Source: Fomitopsis serialis (lineage: Eukaryota > Basidiomycota > Agaricomycetes > Polyporales > Fomitopsidaceae). Taken from it: DNA of 64,000 bases. The notes beneath the pieces were generated by a model. That model was not told the origin of the DNA. It made no database searches and worked only from the letters and a program-made list of their open reading frames with translations. The translations under genes were made by a program, and so were the position numbers. Positions 24,016 to 35,050 of this stretch are shown in pieces; the stretch's first letter is position 1, and every line of letters starts with the position of its first letter. The stretch is taken from the NCBI RefSeq assembly GCF_022376445.1, contig NW_025954989.1, positions 1-64,000 of the forward strand, given 5' to 3'.

Positions 24016-24987
24016 ATGATGCGGAAACCTTGGGCTCTCGGGTGGCTTGTCGACACAGAAGCCGTCGTTGAACTCTCCAGGTGTCTGAACCTCGTACGCG
24101 GGCCAAAAGCTGACGATGGACTTGCGGTCGAGGACGCGGGAGTCAAATACATCGTGAGCCGCCTTTGGTGGCCATACATGATGGAGTGCCTGGTTGATGA
24201 CAACGAGAATCCCGAGCTTGTTTTCGCCATCTATGTCGACAACAAGCGCAGGTCGTACCCTCCTAGGTGGATTCCGCGCTCGCAGATGTTGTCGAGGAAG
24301 TGGGCCGACAAGCTGAACGAGCTGATGCCGCTCAAAGGCAGGGCTCAATGGTATCGTTGTGTCGATGGCTCACACACACCGTGGCGCTATCCGGATGACG
24401 ACGACGACGAGAATGAAGTCTGGGTCGATGTTCTGCACACGTTGCCACAGCCCGAACCGGAGGAAGAAGCTGCCGTAGATGTTGTCGTGGAGGAATACGA
24501 GGTCGAGTACGGGGAGTACCATGAGGAGGAAGTTGAGTATGATGTTGGTGCCGAGGAAGACCTTGTGGAGAGCTATGAAGACGACCAAGAATCAAACGAA
24601 GTCGTGGACTACGCTGAGGATGGAGAAGAGTATCTCGAGGAAGGAGAGCAGGGCATGACGGGCTATCAAGACAGTACAGACTACGACGATGGCCCGGGGG
24701 CTATGGTGGGCGGCGACGGTGAAACTGCTGTATACGCCGATGAACGAGGCGCGGTGGACTTCGAAGACGACGACTCTGACACTGTTCGCGGCGACGAAGG
24801 TGCCGATGTGTGCGCTGGTGACGGTGGTGATGACGCGGTTGGATACGTCGGTGCTAACGATGACCGCCACGCTATCTCGAGCGAGGCGAACGTCCATCGC
24901 GGAAGGGTCGAGGAGGCGCCTTCATCTGGCAGCGTTGAGTTCCGTTCTGAAGTGGGCCTCGCGGGCGCGGCAGAAGATGCACTGTGA
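24016..24987 (+). CDS. Acidic-tail family copy D1
   Basis: I do not recognise this family. The N-terminal about 145 residues form a compact-looking domain: MMRKPWALGWLVDTEAVV, LNLVRGPKADD, IVSRLWWPYMMECLVDD, LVFAIYVDNKRRSYPPRWIP, QMLSRKWADKLNELMPLKG, AQWYRCVDGSHTPWRYP. A tail of about 175 residues follows, almost wholly Asp/Glu/Gly/Tyr/Val with repeated EEYEVEYGEY-like units. It has no signal peptide or membrane segment. ATGATG at 24016 starts the domain exactly where D2 starts. A GT-AG intron-like stretch follows the stop, as in D2, so an alternative 3' exon is possible. Possible roles (nucleic acid or histone binding by the acidic tail) are speculation. Confidence 0.65.
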   Translation: MMRKPWALGWLVDTEAVVELSRCLNLVRGPKADDGLAVEDAGVKYIVSRLWWPYMMECLVDDNENPELVFAIYVDNKRRSYPPRWIPRSQMLSRKWADKLNELMPLKGRAQWYRCVDGSHTPWRYPDDDDDENEVWVDVLHTLPQPEPEEEAAVDVVVEEYEVEYGEYHEEEVEYDVGAEEDLVESYEDDQESNEVVDYAEDGEEYLEEGEQGMTGYQDSTDYDDGPGAMVGGDGETAVYADERGAVDFEDDDSDTVRGDEGADVCAGDGGDDAVGYVGANDDRHAISSEANVHRGRVEEAPSSGSVEFRSEVGLAGAAEDAL

Positions 24988-25346
24988 TCATCCAGTACGT
25001 TCGTGTTCAATCCTACGCGAGTGCGTCGATGCTGACCGCCGTTTATTACTTAACAGGAACCGTCGCCCTGTCCTTTTTCCGTATCAATACCTGGGATTAC
25101 CCACCCTCAGCATGCTGCTTCATTACTTTCTCCCATGGTTATGCTCGCTCAAACGCCGCTGTGATCTTTTACTACGTACTACGTCGCAACCCCTGGAATC
25201 AATCTCGCAGTCTTGTATAATATCCACACTGTTGTATGTATCAGCAGCATACACCGATCCTAGTTTACGTGCATATCCGCAGCTATGGCGGCTTAGAATT
25301 TCCGGCGTAGAATCGAAGGCGAACAGGGCCCAGGTCCCGTGCCCGA

Positions 25347-25368
25347 AGCCACAAACGCGTCTGTGGCT
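25347..25368. promoter_or_regulatory. ACGCGT-centred palindrome upstream of D2
   Basis: Same 22-bp element as at 23861, with one mismatch between the arms (AGCCACAAACG against CGTCTGTGGCT). It ends 120 nt before the D2 ATG. A further ACGCGT is at 25372-25377, and a TATATAC box lies near 25381. Confidence 0.6.
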
Positions 25369-25488
25369 GCTACGCGTGTCTATATACTATCAACTTATTG
25401 CTCAGATGTGCGTATACTTTCTGACCTTGCATTCCCACTGACACCTCACTGACCTCTACCATACTCAGTGTCTCAAACCTGAACCGAG

Positions 25489-26679
25489 ATGTCACGGAAG
25501 AAACCTTGGGCTCTCGGGTGGCTTGTCGACAAGGAAGCCGTCATCCGGCTCTCCAGGCATCTGAACCTCGTGCGCGGGCCAAAAGCTGGCAATGAAATAG
25601 AAGTCGAGTACGCGGGAGTCGACTACATCGTGGGTCGCCTTTGGTGGCCATACATCATGCGGTGCCTGGTTGGTGATAACGACTGGGACACCGAGCTCGT
25701 CTTTGCCATCTATGTCGATGACAAGCGCAGGTCGTACCCTCCTAGGTGGATTCCGCGCTCGCAGATGTTGTCGAGGAGGTGGGCCGACAAGCTTAACGAG
25801 CTGATGCCGCTCAAAGGCAAGGCCCAGTGGTACCGGTGTGTCGGCGGATCGCATACGCCGTGGTGCTATCCGGACGACGACGATGAGGATGAGGATGAGA
25901 TCTGGGTCGACGTCCTGCACACGCTGCCACAGCCCGAACACGAGGAAGAAGCTAGCGCGGAGGAGTACGAAGCCGAGTACGGGGAGTACAATGAGGAGGA
26001 TGGTGATGGTGCCGAAGAAGACCTGGAGTTCTATGAAGACGATCAGGAACTATCGCAAGTGGTGGATTACGCTGAAGGGGAGGAATATCTCGAGGAAGGA
26101 GAAGAGTACCTCGAGGGCGATACGGAGTACCTTGAGGAGGGGGTGATGGGCCATACAGACCACGACGAGGGGGCCATGTTGGGCGGCGATGGTGAAGTTG
26201 TCGTGTACGATGAGCAAGGCGCGGTGGACTTCGAAGACGACGACTCTGACACTGTTCGTGGTGACGAAGACGCCGACGCACGCACCGATAATGATGGTGG
26301 CAACGCTGTTGCTACTGTCGGCAATACCGACGACCGCGATGCCACCTCGAGCGTGGCCGACGTCCATTCCGAAGGGGTTGACGGCGTGGCCTCATATGGC
26401 GGCGAAGAGCTCCGTTCTGAAGTGAGCCCCGCGGGCGCTGCAAAAGATGCGTCGCAATACCTATTCGGTACGTTCACATTCACTACGTTAGTGTGTCAAT
26501 GCTCACGCGCACGGCCGTTTGTCGCTCAACAGAGAAACGGCTGTCCTGTGTCACCTTTCCGCATACATACCTGGAATCCTCCCACTGACGCCTGTTGTTT
26601 CATCGCTTTCTCCCATAGCTATGCTCTTCAAATTGCTCGAATGCTGTTATACGTCGCAACCCCGGGATCAATCTCGTAG
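25489..26679 (+). CDS. Acidic-tail family copy D2
   Basis: A tandem paralogue of D1 with very similar sequence through the N-terminal domain: MSRKKPWALGWLVDKEAVI, LNLVRGPKAGNE, VGRLWWPYIMRCLVGDN, LVFAIYVDDKRRSYPPRWIP, RRWADKLNELMPLKGKAQWY. The acidic tail contains direct repeats of EYLEEGEEYLEGDTEYLEEG. The frame runs to 26679, but near 26466 a good donor (GTACGT) with an acceptor (CAACAG) about 65 nt later suggests a spliced ending instead (SQYLF, then EKRLSCVTFPHTYLESSH). The domain is intact, with no stop or frameshift. Confidence 0.65.
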   Translation: MSRKKPWALGWLVDKEAVIRLSRHLNLVRGPKAGNEIEVEYAGVDYIVGRLWWPYIMRCLVGDNDWDTELVFAIYVDDKRRSYPPRWIPRSQMLSRRWADKLNELMPLKGKAQWYRCVGGSHTPWCYPDDDDEDEDEIWVDVLHTLPQPEHEEEASAEEYEAEYGEYNEEDGDGAEEDLEFYEDDQELSQVVDYAEGEEYLEEGEEYLEGDTEYLEEGVMGHTDHDEGAMLGGDGEVVVYDEQGAVDFEDDDSDTVRGDEDADARTDNDGGNAVATVGNTDDRDATSSVADVHSEGVDGVASYGGEELRSEVSPAGAAKDASQYLFGTFTFTTLVCQCSRARPFVAQQRNGCPVSPFRIHTWNPPTDACCFIAFSHSYALQIARMLLYVATPGSIS

Positions 26680-26913
26680 TCTTGTGTAATATCAACGCTG
26701 TTATAAGTATGTATGTATTAGCGTCATAAATCGATCCCAGTCTACGTGCATCATTCCACAGCTGTTGCGACTTAGGATTTCTGGGCTTCTTTAGTAACCA
26801 CAGTCAACACTTCAGATGACGCTTCTATATCAATGACCTAGCACCTTGCAGTAATGCACACCCGAGTCTGACCGGCGTGCAACGTTCCGATAACTTCGGA
26901 TGTAGCCACAGAA

Positions 26914-26935
26914 AGCCACAAACGCGTCTGTGGCT
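26914..26935. promoter_or_regulatory. ACGCGT-centred palindrome upstream of D3
   Basis: Identical to the D2 copy and located 117 nt before the D3 ATG. An additional half-site TAGCCACAGA precedes it at about 26903. Flanking DNA differs from D1 and D2, so the element is conserved better than its surroundings. Confidence 0.55.
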
Positions 26936-27052
26936 GAGAATCACTCCCCCGGATCCAATTAATACACTAATTACGCCGACTCGCCTCGATCTCATCGTTC
27001 ATCGTGACATCGTATCCCGTACCCGACCCTGTCTTTTCGTTCGCGTTGAAAA

Positions 27053-27647
27053 ATGTCTCTATCGCCCTGGGCCCTTGGATGGGTTGTGGACAAGGAATAT
27101 CTCCTGCAGTTCGCTCGGCAACTCCAGCTCGTACAAGGACGCCTTGCGCATGCTCCCACAGCCCGATCCCGTCGATGAAGACGATGATACTGAAGACGAC
27201 GCCGCGCGCGGGGAGTACGACGATGAAGGTATCGAACCTGATGCTGACACCGATGGTGAACTCGCCGGAGACGACCAAGAGGTGTTTGAATGCGAGGACT
27301 GTGACGAAGATGGCGCGTATCATACGGAGGAGGGTATATATTACACCGAGGAAGGCGAGGAGCCCGTCGGGACCGGCGTGGAGTACAGCCAGGATGCTAT
27401 GGAGTATGCGGAAGTGGGGTATATGGATGGTACGGATGGGGACGTCTCGAGCGACGAAGGGTACGAGAGCGAAGTGTACGTTGGAGACCATGCGGCGCAC
27501 TCCGAAGACGAAGGCGACTCGGTCACTGTTTGTGGCGATGAGGAGGTCGAAGCATGCGAGCCTGATCACTGCGATGTTGCGCCTGCAAGTGCCGACGACG
27601 ATGGCGACGTGACCTCGGGGCACAGTTTGTCGCGTGGATGCGAATAA
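27053..27647 (+). pseudogene. Acidic-tail family copy D3, internally deleted
   Basis: Starts like its paralogues (MSLSPWALGWVVDKEYLLQF, LQLVQG) and then jumps, at about 27137, straight to the point equivalent to VDVLHTLPQPEP in D1 (here KDALRMLPQPDPVDE). Roughly 110 codons of the N-terminal domain, including the WWPY and FAIYVD blocks, are gone, and the junction changes frame. The acidic tail (DDTEDDAARGEYDDE, GIYYTEEGEEPVGTGVEY) remains open to 27647 in the other frame. It is probably non-functional unless a tail-only product is made. Confidence 0.6.
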
Positions 27648-28108
27648 CGCGCTCACCCAGCGACGTTCAGTTTGGCTCAGCAGACATCACGGAAGATTTG
27701 TCGTCGTCGTTGCTCCGTATGTTCATTATCCATCGCATACAGGCGTTGACTCCGCTAATTGCTGCTCTTTTTCGAACAGGAATCCTCGTACTATGATGAC
27801 TTCAGCACCGTTCACTCGACCTGATCTCGATTCAAACTCACACCTTGAGATTCAGCCTCCGGCCCGACGTCCATTTACCTCTAAGCTGCGCAGAAACACG
27901 GCTACCACACTTGTTATGGATACCTCTGCTTGATATACTGCCCGATCGTGTAAGGCTCACCAGTCGCAGGCCGCACAAAACTAGTGTATTAGTAAGTCAT
28001 ATGTAGAATAGCATATACTACAGACTGATGGTCAACATCACTTCTGACCAGAATCGCATGAGACCGCACACCTGATATGGATAATCCTTGACTACGTTTC
28101 ATCCTTCT

Positions 28109-29981
28109 CTAAAGTGGAGGCGGAAACCCGTCGAAGTCTATCGGAATACAGTGCGGTTCGTAGTCGCCATCAGGAACCCACGGCGCGCCTTGCGGCACCC
28201 AACAGAGCTCCTACGACAATCATGTCAACCTCATAGATCTGTATCCAACACAGGAAGCACTCACGTCGACGCCACAAGCGGGCTCGCATTTGATCCATAC
28301 CGGCCAGTCAAGCCAGTCTACAAGCGAGTCGAATTCACCCCTCCACTTCTCCAGGTATCCTCGGACGACGTCGGCGGACTTCTCTTCCGCGTCGAAGGCA
28401 TCTACCCAAGCCTCCGTGTAGACTCGACAGATCTCGTGCAGCACCTCCTCCACGGCGTGATGCAGAACGCGCTCCTGCTTCGTGAACTCTGCCCGCGGCA
28501 AGTGCCCCGTGAAGCGCGCCGCGCAGTCGCGCGCGATCCTCGGGAACCATGCCGGCTCCCCGATGTCTTCGCGGTGCATGTACGGGATGAGCGAGACGAC
28601 GAGCTGCCTGCGGACCCTCGCCAGCCGTTCGGTGACGTTCGTCACCGGCTGGTGCAGAAGGTGCCGCACGTACGGGAGTCGGCCTGAAAAGCGGTCCTGG
28701 ATGACCCGTGCAAGGGCCTCCCAGTCCACCCCGCTCGTCGCCGACGAGTTGCGTGTCATGACTTCGGCGATGTCCGCGCGCACGTGGGCGATGTCCGCCT
28801 GCGAGATGTTGCCCGGGCGGTACTCGTCCCGCGCCATTGTGCGACGCGCCTCGACGAGCGACGTCAGGGCTGGGTCGTAGAAGGAGAACATACTCGCGGG
28901 ATCAACGCGGACGCGTACTTCTCCTGGGAACTGGTTGTGCCATGTCCCCGCGTTAAAGCCTTCGATGTCTAGGTCGGGCAGCGCCCCTTTCCATCCCTTG
29001 GGGTACGAACGTGGATCATCGACCAACTGATCTCTGAGCAGACCGTTCTCCTTGTCGAGCTGATTGTGGGTAAGCCCGTGGATCGTCGCTTCTGGAGTGC
29101 ACTGGCCACGAGGGAGCCGATCTTGCCATGGCGGTGCAGAAAGATCGTCTTCTGATCGTGACGCGTCTGAGGGAGTCGGGAAAGGCGAAGAAGGATCCAA
29201 ATCAGCTAACGAGTTCACACTCGACATGGTAGAGACAAGCTCCAGGCCCTGCGAGAAATCGCAGTACATGACCTCGCTGGGACATGTAGCAAGGAAAGTC
29301 AGCGCGAGGCATCTAGAGTAGCTGAAGCACGTACAAGTCGAATTCCATCCGCAGGAAACCGTCAATTCCGTATTGCCTTGCCCAAGCACATCCGTCGACT
29401 ATACGGTCTATCTCGTGCCTCCACGGGCTTCCTGGGTCCCCTGTCCGGCCCGGCTCACCCCAGATCAAGATGTCTTGGGTGTCGCCCACACCGCCGTACT
29501 TGTTGCCGCTGCATCCGTCAAAGTAGACGAGCTGCAGATCGCGAGTTGCGATGTACGTCAGCAAGGTGCCGTTCGTGCCAAAGGCAAACATCATGGAGTG
29601 CTCGAGGTCGAACGCGATCCAGTCCATCGACGGGCAGCCGCGTAAAAATCTCCCGTGGTGAAGCACAGTGCCCTTCGGGATGATCGCACGCGCAATGGAG
29701 TGGCCTGAGTCCGAGATTAGTGACTGGACGTAACAAGGAGTTGGAGCAGGAATCGTACCAATAGGGTACTTGGAGTTCGGCATCATTTGCAGAAGAGATG
29801 CCAGAGACTGGAATACGAGGTTGCCCGTCGCGTCTTCGCTTAGACGTTCGTTCCATGGGCGGGAGTGCCATGCTCGGGGTGACGTATCGACCGAAGGTGT
29901 GAGCGGCACTTGCGAAGCACTAATCAAGGCCCACAGTCTCACTGAAAGTAAGATGGGGGCAAGTCTTCTCCACCAGCACAT
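28109..29981 (-). CDS. Secreted uncharacterised fungal family A, copy A3
   Basis: Third family A paralogue. The N-terminus MCWWRRLAPILLSVRLWAL is a likely signal peptide or anchor. Then come RLSEDATGNLVFQSLASLLQ, GTVLHHGRFLRGCPSMDWIA, FDLEHSMMFAFGTNG, LQLVYFDGCSGNK, TQDILIWGE and YGIDGFLRMEFDL. After an intron near 29330 comes EVMYCDFSQGLELVSTM and a variable insert. The helical region follows (SGVDWEALARVIQDRFSGRL, VLHEICRVYTEAW), then WLDWPVWIKCEPACGVD. The last exon is ELCWVPQGAPWVPDG and ends PIDFDGFPPPL. The frame is intact. It is tail-to-tail with D3. Confidence 0.7.
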
Positions 29982-30215
29982 TGTTCTGGACAGCGGAGAG
30001 AGGCCTGAGCACTGGCCGTTCGGAGAATTGAAGTGACTGACGCAGATACGGTGAAGCGATCAAGCCTGGCGCACTGTGCAAGTAAGTCGCAGCGCGATAA
30101 CCTCGCTGCGGCGCAGAACCTGTACTGACGATAAGTAATGTCAGTCAACAACACACTCCCGCGATACTATTGCCCGCGTCAGGATCAGGCCATATGGGAG
30201 CCATAACGGCGTGTG
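29982..30215. other. A3 upstream region
   Basis: Presumed promoter of A3, ending at the target site of the inverted-repeat element. No gene or ACGCGT palindrome is seen here. Confidence 0.35.
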
Positions 30216-31390
30216 GCACACTGGACGAAAATTGCGATATTTTCATGTGAAAGATTGTAAACAAGAGGCCAAACAATTTTTGTGTATTTCATCTGAGAAT
30301 GATCTTCAAAATGATTGAAAATATCTTTGCTCTCCTTCTTAGTGACAGATTGGAAAAGGATTGATGAGAGCTTTGAAATCATTTGATTGCTGTCATACAT
30401 GTGTCTTTCTGCCTCAATGATTCAATAAGTATATGAGACATACTAGCAATCAATTTGACTCTAATGATTACAGAAAGATACAAAACCAGAACTTGAAGTC
30501 CTGATTGTCAATCCTTGCTTGAACTTTCTGTTGAGAATGATAGTGATTTGGTTTTGAATCTTATGGCCTTGAAGTATTGAAGAAAGATGGTAAACAATGA
30601 TCATAGAACAGGATTTCAAATCTTATGAACAGATTTTGTGGCCAATGATAAGAAGGATATTATAAATCCAGTCTCTATCAGTGTACATCTTGCTACAGTG
30701 CATATTGTGTCATGTTCTGCATATGTTTACTAGGTTTTATCATGAATGATTTAAAAAAGATTGCAGACATTTTTCTCTATCTTTTGGCAAGAAGGATCAC
30801 TTTATTATGCTAGATGGCCAGGCATCATGGTTGTATGTTACATCTGTGATCCAGCCGTCATTCATTCAGAGATCATTAGCTTTGAAAGATACATAATGGA
30901 TTGTCACACCCTGTTATGAATCTTACAGCTGTAACATGTACTCGAAAGAGACGTAACTGGCTGTCACACCCTGTTATGAATCCTTTTGCCATCATGTTCC
31001 ATGAAGGATGTCAAAATGATTGTCACACCCTGTTATGAATCTTTTTGTGATCACTTTCCTCAAAAGATACATAAATGATTGTGACAGACTGTGAATTTGC
31101 AAGGGGTTTAATTCAGTCACAAATAGAGCCATCATAGCAGCAATCATGTACAGCTGTGGACACTGTGCCACTGTGGTGGTCCCTGCCAAACAGAGGCTAT
31201 GAATGGTCTGTGCCACATGCATTCCATATATGTCATTCTCTTTTGTTCAATCAGGGTCAGCTTTTACCCCCATTCACAATGTACACAGAAGTGCAGAGTA
31301 CAACACAACTTACTTCCATGTGTAGTGTGTGGTGCAGGAATGTATTGTACATGCTACAATACACACTGAGATGTACATTGTGAGTGGCAC

Positions 31391-32640
31391 AGCACATTGA
31401 TGTACTTCAATGAATGTGATGCACATCTGGATATACATTGTACATAGTCAAATAGAGCATGGCCTGCTTGGTCAAGGCCAATGTATGTGGGAATGTATCA
31501 TACATGCTACGATGTACACTGGGATGTACATTGTGAGTGGCACAGCACATTGATATAGTTCAGCCAATGCAATGTACATGTGGATGCACATTATGCATAG
31601 TCACCAGAGCATGGCCTGTTTTATCAAGGCCAATGTATGCAAGATTGTACTGTACATGTAATGATGTACATTGGGATGTACAATGCAAGTGGCTGAGCAT
31701 GTTAATGTACCTCAACAAATGCCATGTGCATCTGTATATACATTGTGCATTGCCAATAGACCATAGCCTGCTTGGTCAAGATCAATATATGCAGGAATAT
31801 ACTGTACTTGATGCAATGTACACTGGGATGTACATTGTGAGTGGCACAGCACATTATTGTACCTCAACAAATGCCATGTGCATCTGTATGTACATTGTGC
31901 ATTGCCAATAGACCATAGCCTGCTTGGTCAAGGTTAATATATGCAGGAATGTACCATACATGCTATGATGTACACTGAGATGTACATCATGAGTGGCACA
32001 GCACATTAATGTACCTCAACAAATGCCATGTGCATCTGTATGTACATTGTGCATTGCCAATAGACCATAGCCTGCTTGGTCAAGGTTAATATATGCAGGA
32101 ATATACTGTACTTGATACAATGTACACTGGGATGTACATTGTGAGTGGCACAGCACATTAATGTACCTCAACAAATGCCATGTGCATCTGTATGTACATT
32201 GTGCATTGCCAATAGACCATAGCCTGCTTGGTCAAGGTTAATATATGCAGGAATATACTGTACTTGATACAATGTACACTGGGATGTACATTGTGAGTGG
32301 CACAGCACATTATTGTACCTCAACAAATGCCATGTGCATCTGTATGTACATTGTGCATTGCCAATAGACCATAGCCTGCTTGGTCAAGGTTAATATATGC
32401 AGGAATGTACCATACATGCTATGATGTACACTGAGATGTACATCATGAGTGGTGGCACAGCACATTAATGTACCTCAACAAATGCCATGTGCATCTGTAT
32501 GTACATTGTGCATTGCCAATAGACCATAGCCTGCTTGGTCAAGGTTAATATATGCAGGAATGTACCATACATGCTATGATGTACACTGAGATGTACATCA
32601 TGAGTGGCACAGCACATTTGAGATGTATGTTGCATTGGTT
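31391..32640. repeat. 152-bp tandem repeats rich in TGTACA, left half
   Basis: The block CTCAACAAATGCCATGTGC recurs at about 31711, 31863, 32015, 32167, 32319 and 32474, a period of 152 bp (last 155). More diverged units extend left to about 31391. Each unit carries several TGTACA or ATGTACAT palindromes and the stretch CCTGCTTGGTCAAG. Such subterminal arrays are typical transposase-binding regions of CACTA elements (family knowledge; binding here is inference). Confidence 0.75.
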
Positions 32641-33870
32641 GAAGTACATTAATGTGCTCTGCTACTTGCAGTGTACATCTCAATGTACAATGTAGCACAT
32701 ACAGTACATTGCCACATACAACAACATTAACCAAGCAGGCCATGCTCTGTTGACAATGCAAAATGTACATTCAGATGTGCATTATATTCATTAAAGTACA
32801 TGAATGTGCTGTGCCACTCACTATGTACATCCCAGTGTACATCATAGCATGTACAGTACATTGCTGCATACATCAATCTTGACCAGGCAGGCCATGCTCT
32901 ATTGACTATGCATAGTGTACATCCAGATGTGCATTGTATTTATTGAGGTACATTAATGTGCTGTGCCACTCACAATGTACATCCCAGTGTACATTGTATC
33001 AAGTACAGTATATTCCTGCATATATTAACCTTGACCAAGCAGGCTATGGTCTATTGGCAATGCACAATGTACATACAGATGCACATGGCATTTGTTGAGG
33101 TACATTAATGTGCTGTGCCACTCACAATGTACATCCCAGTGTACATTGTATCAAGTACAGTATATTCCTGCATATATTAACCTTGACCAAGCAGGCTATG
33201 GTCTATTGGCAATGCACAATGTACATACAGATGCACATGGCATTTGTTGAGGTACATTAATGTGCTGTGCCACTCATGATGTACATCTCAGTGTACATCA
33301 TAGCATGTATGGTACATTCCTGCATATATTAACCTTGACCAAGCAGGCTATGGTCTATTGGCAATGCACAATGTACATACAGATGCACATGGCATTTGTT
33401 GAGGTACAATAATGTGCTGTGCCACTCACAATGTACATCCCAGTGTACATTGCATCAAGTACAGTATATTCCTGCATATATTGATCTTGACCAAGCAGGC
33501 TATGGTCTATTGGCAATGCACAATGTATATACAGATGCACATGGCATTTGTTGAGGTACATTAACATGCTCAGCCACTTGCATTGTACATCCCAATGTAC
33601 ATCATTACATGTACAGTACAATCTTGCATACATTGGCCTTGATAAAACAGGCCATGCTCTGGTGACTATGCATAATGTGCATCCACATGTACATTGCATT
33701 GGCTGAACTATATCAATGTGCTGTGCCACTCACAATGTACATCCCAGTGTACATCGTAGCATGTATGATACATTCCCACATACATTGGCCTTGACCAAGC
33801 AGGCCATGCTCTATTTGACTATGTACAATGTATATCCAGATGTGCATCACATTCATTGAAGTACATCAAT
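32641..33870. repeat. 152-bp tandem repeats rich in TGTACA, right half
   Basis: The same array as in the left half, in inverted orientation. The units nearest the centre (32641-32953) have no close partner in the left half and differ from one another more than the outer units do. This marks the true spacer and argues against a simple read-through palindrome artefact. Confidence 0.75.
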
Positions 33871-35050
33871 GTGCTGTGCCACTCACAATGTACATCTCAG
33901 TGTGTATTGTAGCATGTACAATACATTCCTGCACCACACACTACACATGGAAGTAAGTTGTGTTGTACTCTGCACTTCTGTGTACATTGTGAATGGGGGT
34001 AAAAGCTGACCCTGATTGAACAAAAGAGAATGACATATATGGAATGCATGTGGCACAGACCATTCATAGCCTCTGTTTGGCAGGGACCACCACAGTGGCA
34101 CAGTGTCCACAGCTGTACATGATTGCTGCTATGATGGCTCTATTTGTGACTGAATTAAACCCCTTGCAAATTCACAGTCTGTCACAATCATTTATGTATC
34201 TTTTGAGGAAAGTGATCACAAAAAGATTCATAACAGGGTGTGACAATCATTTTGACATCCTTCATGGAACATGATGGCAAAAGGATTCATAACAGGGTGT
34301 GACAGCCAGTTACGTCTCTTTCGAGTACATGTTACAGCTGTAAGATTCATAACAGGGTGTGACAATCCATTATGTATCTTTCAAAGCTAATGATCTCTGA
34401 ATGAATGACGGCTGGATCACAGATGTAACATACAACCATGATGCCTGGCCATCTAGCATAATAAAGTGATCCTTCTTGCCAAAAGATAGAGAAAAATGTC
34501 TGCAATCTTTTTTAAATCATTCATGATAAAACCTAGTAAACATATGCAGAACATGACACAATATGCACTGTAGCAAGATGTACACTGATAGAGACTGGAT
34601 TTATAATATCCTTCTTATCATTGGCCACAAAATCTGTTCATAAGATTTGAAATCCTGTTCTATGATCATTGTTTACCATCTTTCTTCAATACTTCAAGGC
34701 CATAAGATTCAAAACCAAATCACTATCATTCTCAACAGAAAGTTCAAGCAAGGATTGACAATCAGGACTTCAAGTTCTGGTTTTGTATCTTTCTGTAATC
34801 ATTAGAGTCAAATTGATTGCTAGTATGTCTCATATACTTATTGAATCATTGAGGCAGAAAGACACATGTATGACAGCAATCAAATGATTTCAAAGCTCTC
34901 ATCAATCCTTTTCCAATCTGTCACTAAGAAGGAGAGCAAAGATATTTTCAATCATTTTGAAGATCATTCTCAGATGAAATACACAAAAATTGTTTGGCCT
35001 CTTGTTTACAATCTTTCACATGAAAATATCGCAATTTTCGTCCAGTGGCA

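Larger units (their letters stand above)
30219..35047. mobile_element. Non-autonomous CACTG-ended element with 2.09-kb identical inverted arms
   Basis: The ends read CACTGGACGAAAATTGCG and its exact reverse complement. The element is flanked by GCA on both sides (30216-30218 and 35048-35050), a 3-bp target duplication as made by CACTA/EnSpm-type transposases. Left arm 30219-32312 and right arm 32954-35047 are identical wherever I compared them (sum of paired positions 65266). The spacer 32313-32953 consists of diverged repeat units. Base composition is clearly richer in A+T than the flanks. No transposase or other credible coding sequence is present; the open frames occur as identical pairs in the two arms. 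CACTA assignment rests only on termini and TSD; a foldback-type element is the alternative. Confidence 0.75.

Noticed and set aside
31537..33729. Paired 124-codon frames in the inverted repeat
   Set aside because: Identical frames on opposite arms composed of TGTACA repeat units; composition, not coding selection.
30219..35047. Palindrome as a missed-adapter read artefact
   Set aside because: Such artefacts fold back without a spacer; here a 641-bp diverged spacer, defined CACTG ends and a 3-bp target duplication support a real element, though reads should confirm it.
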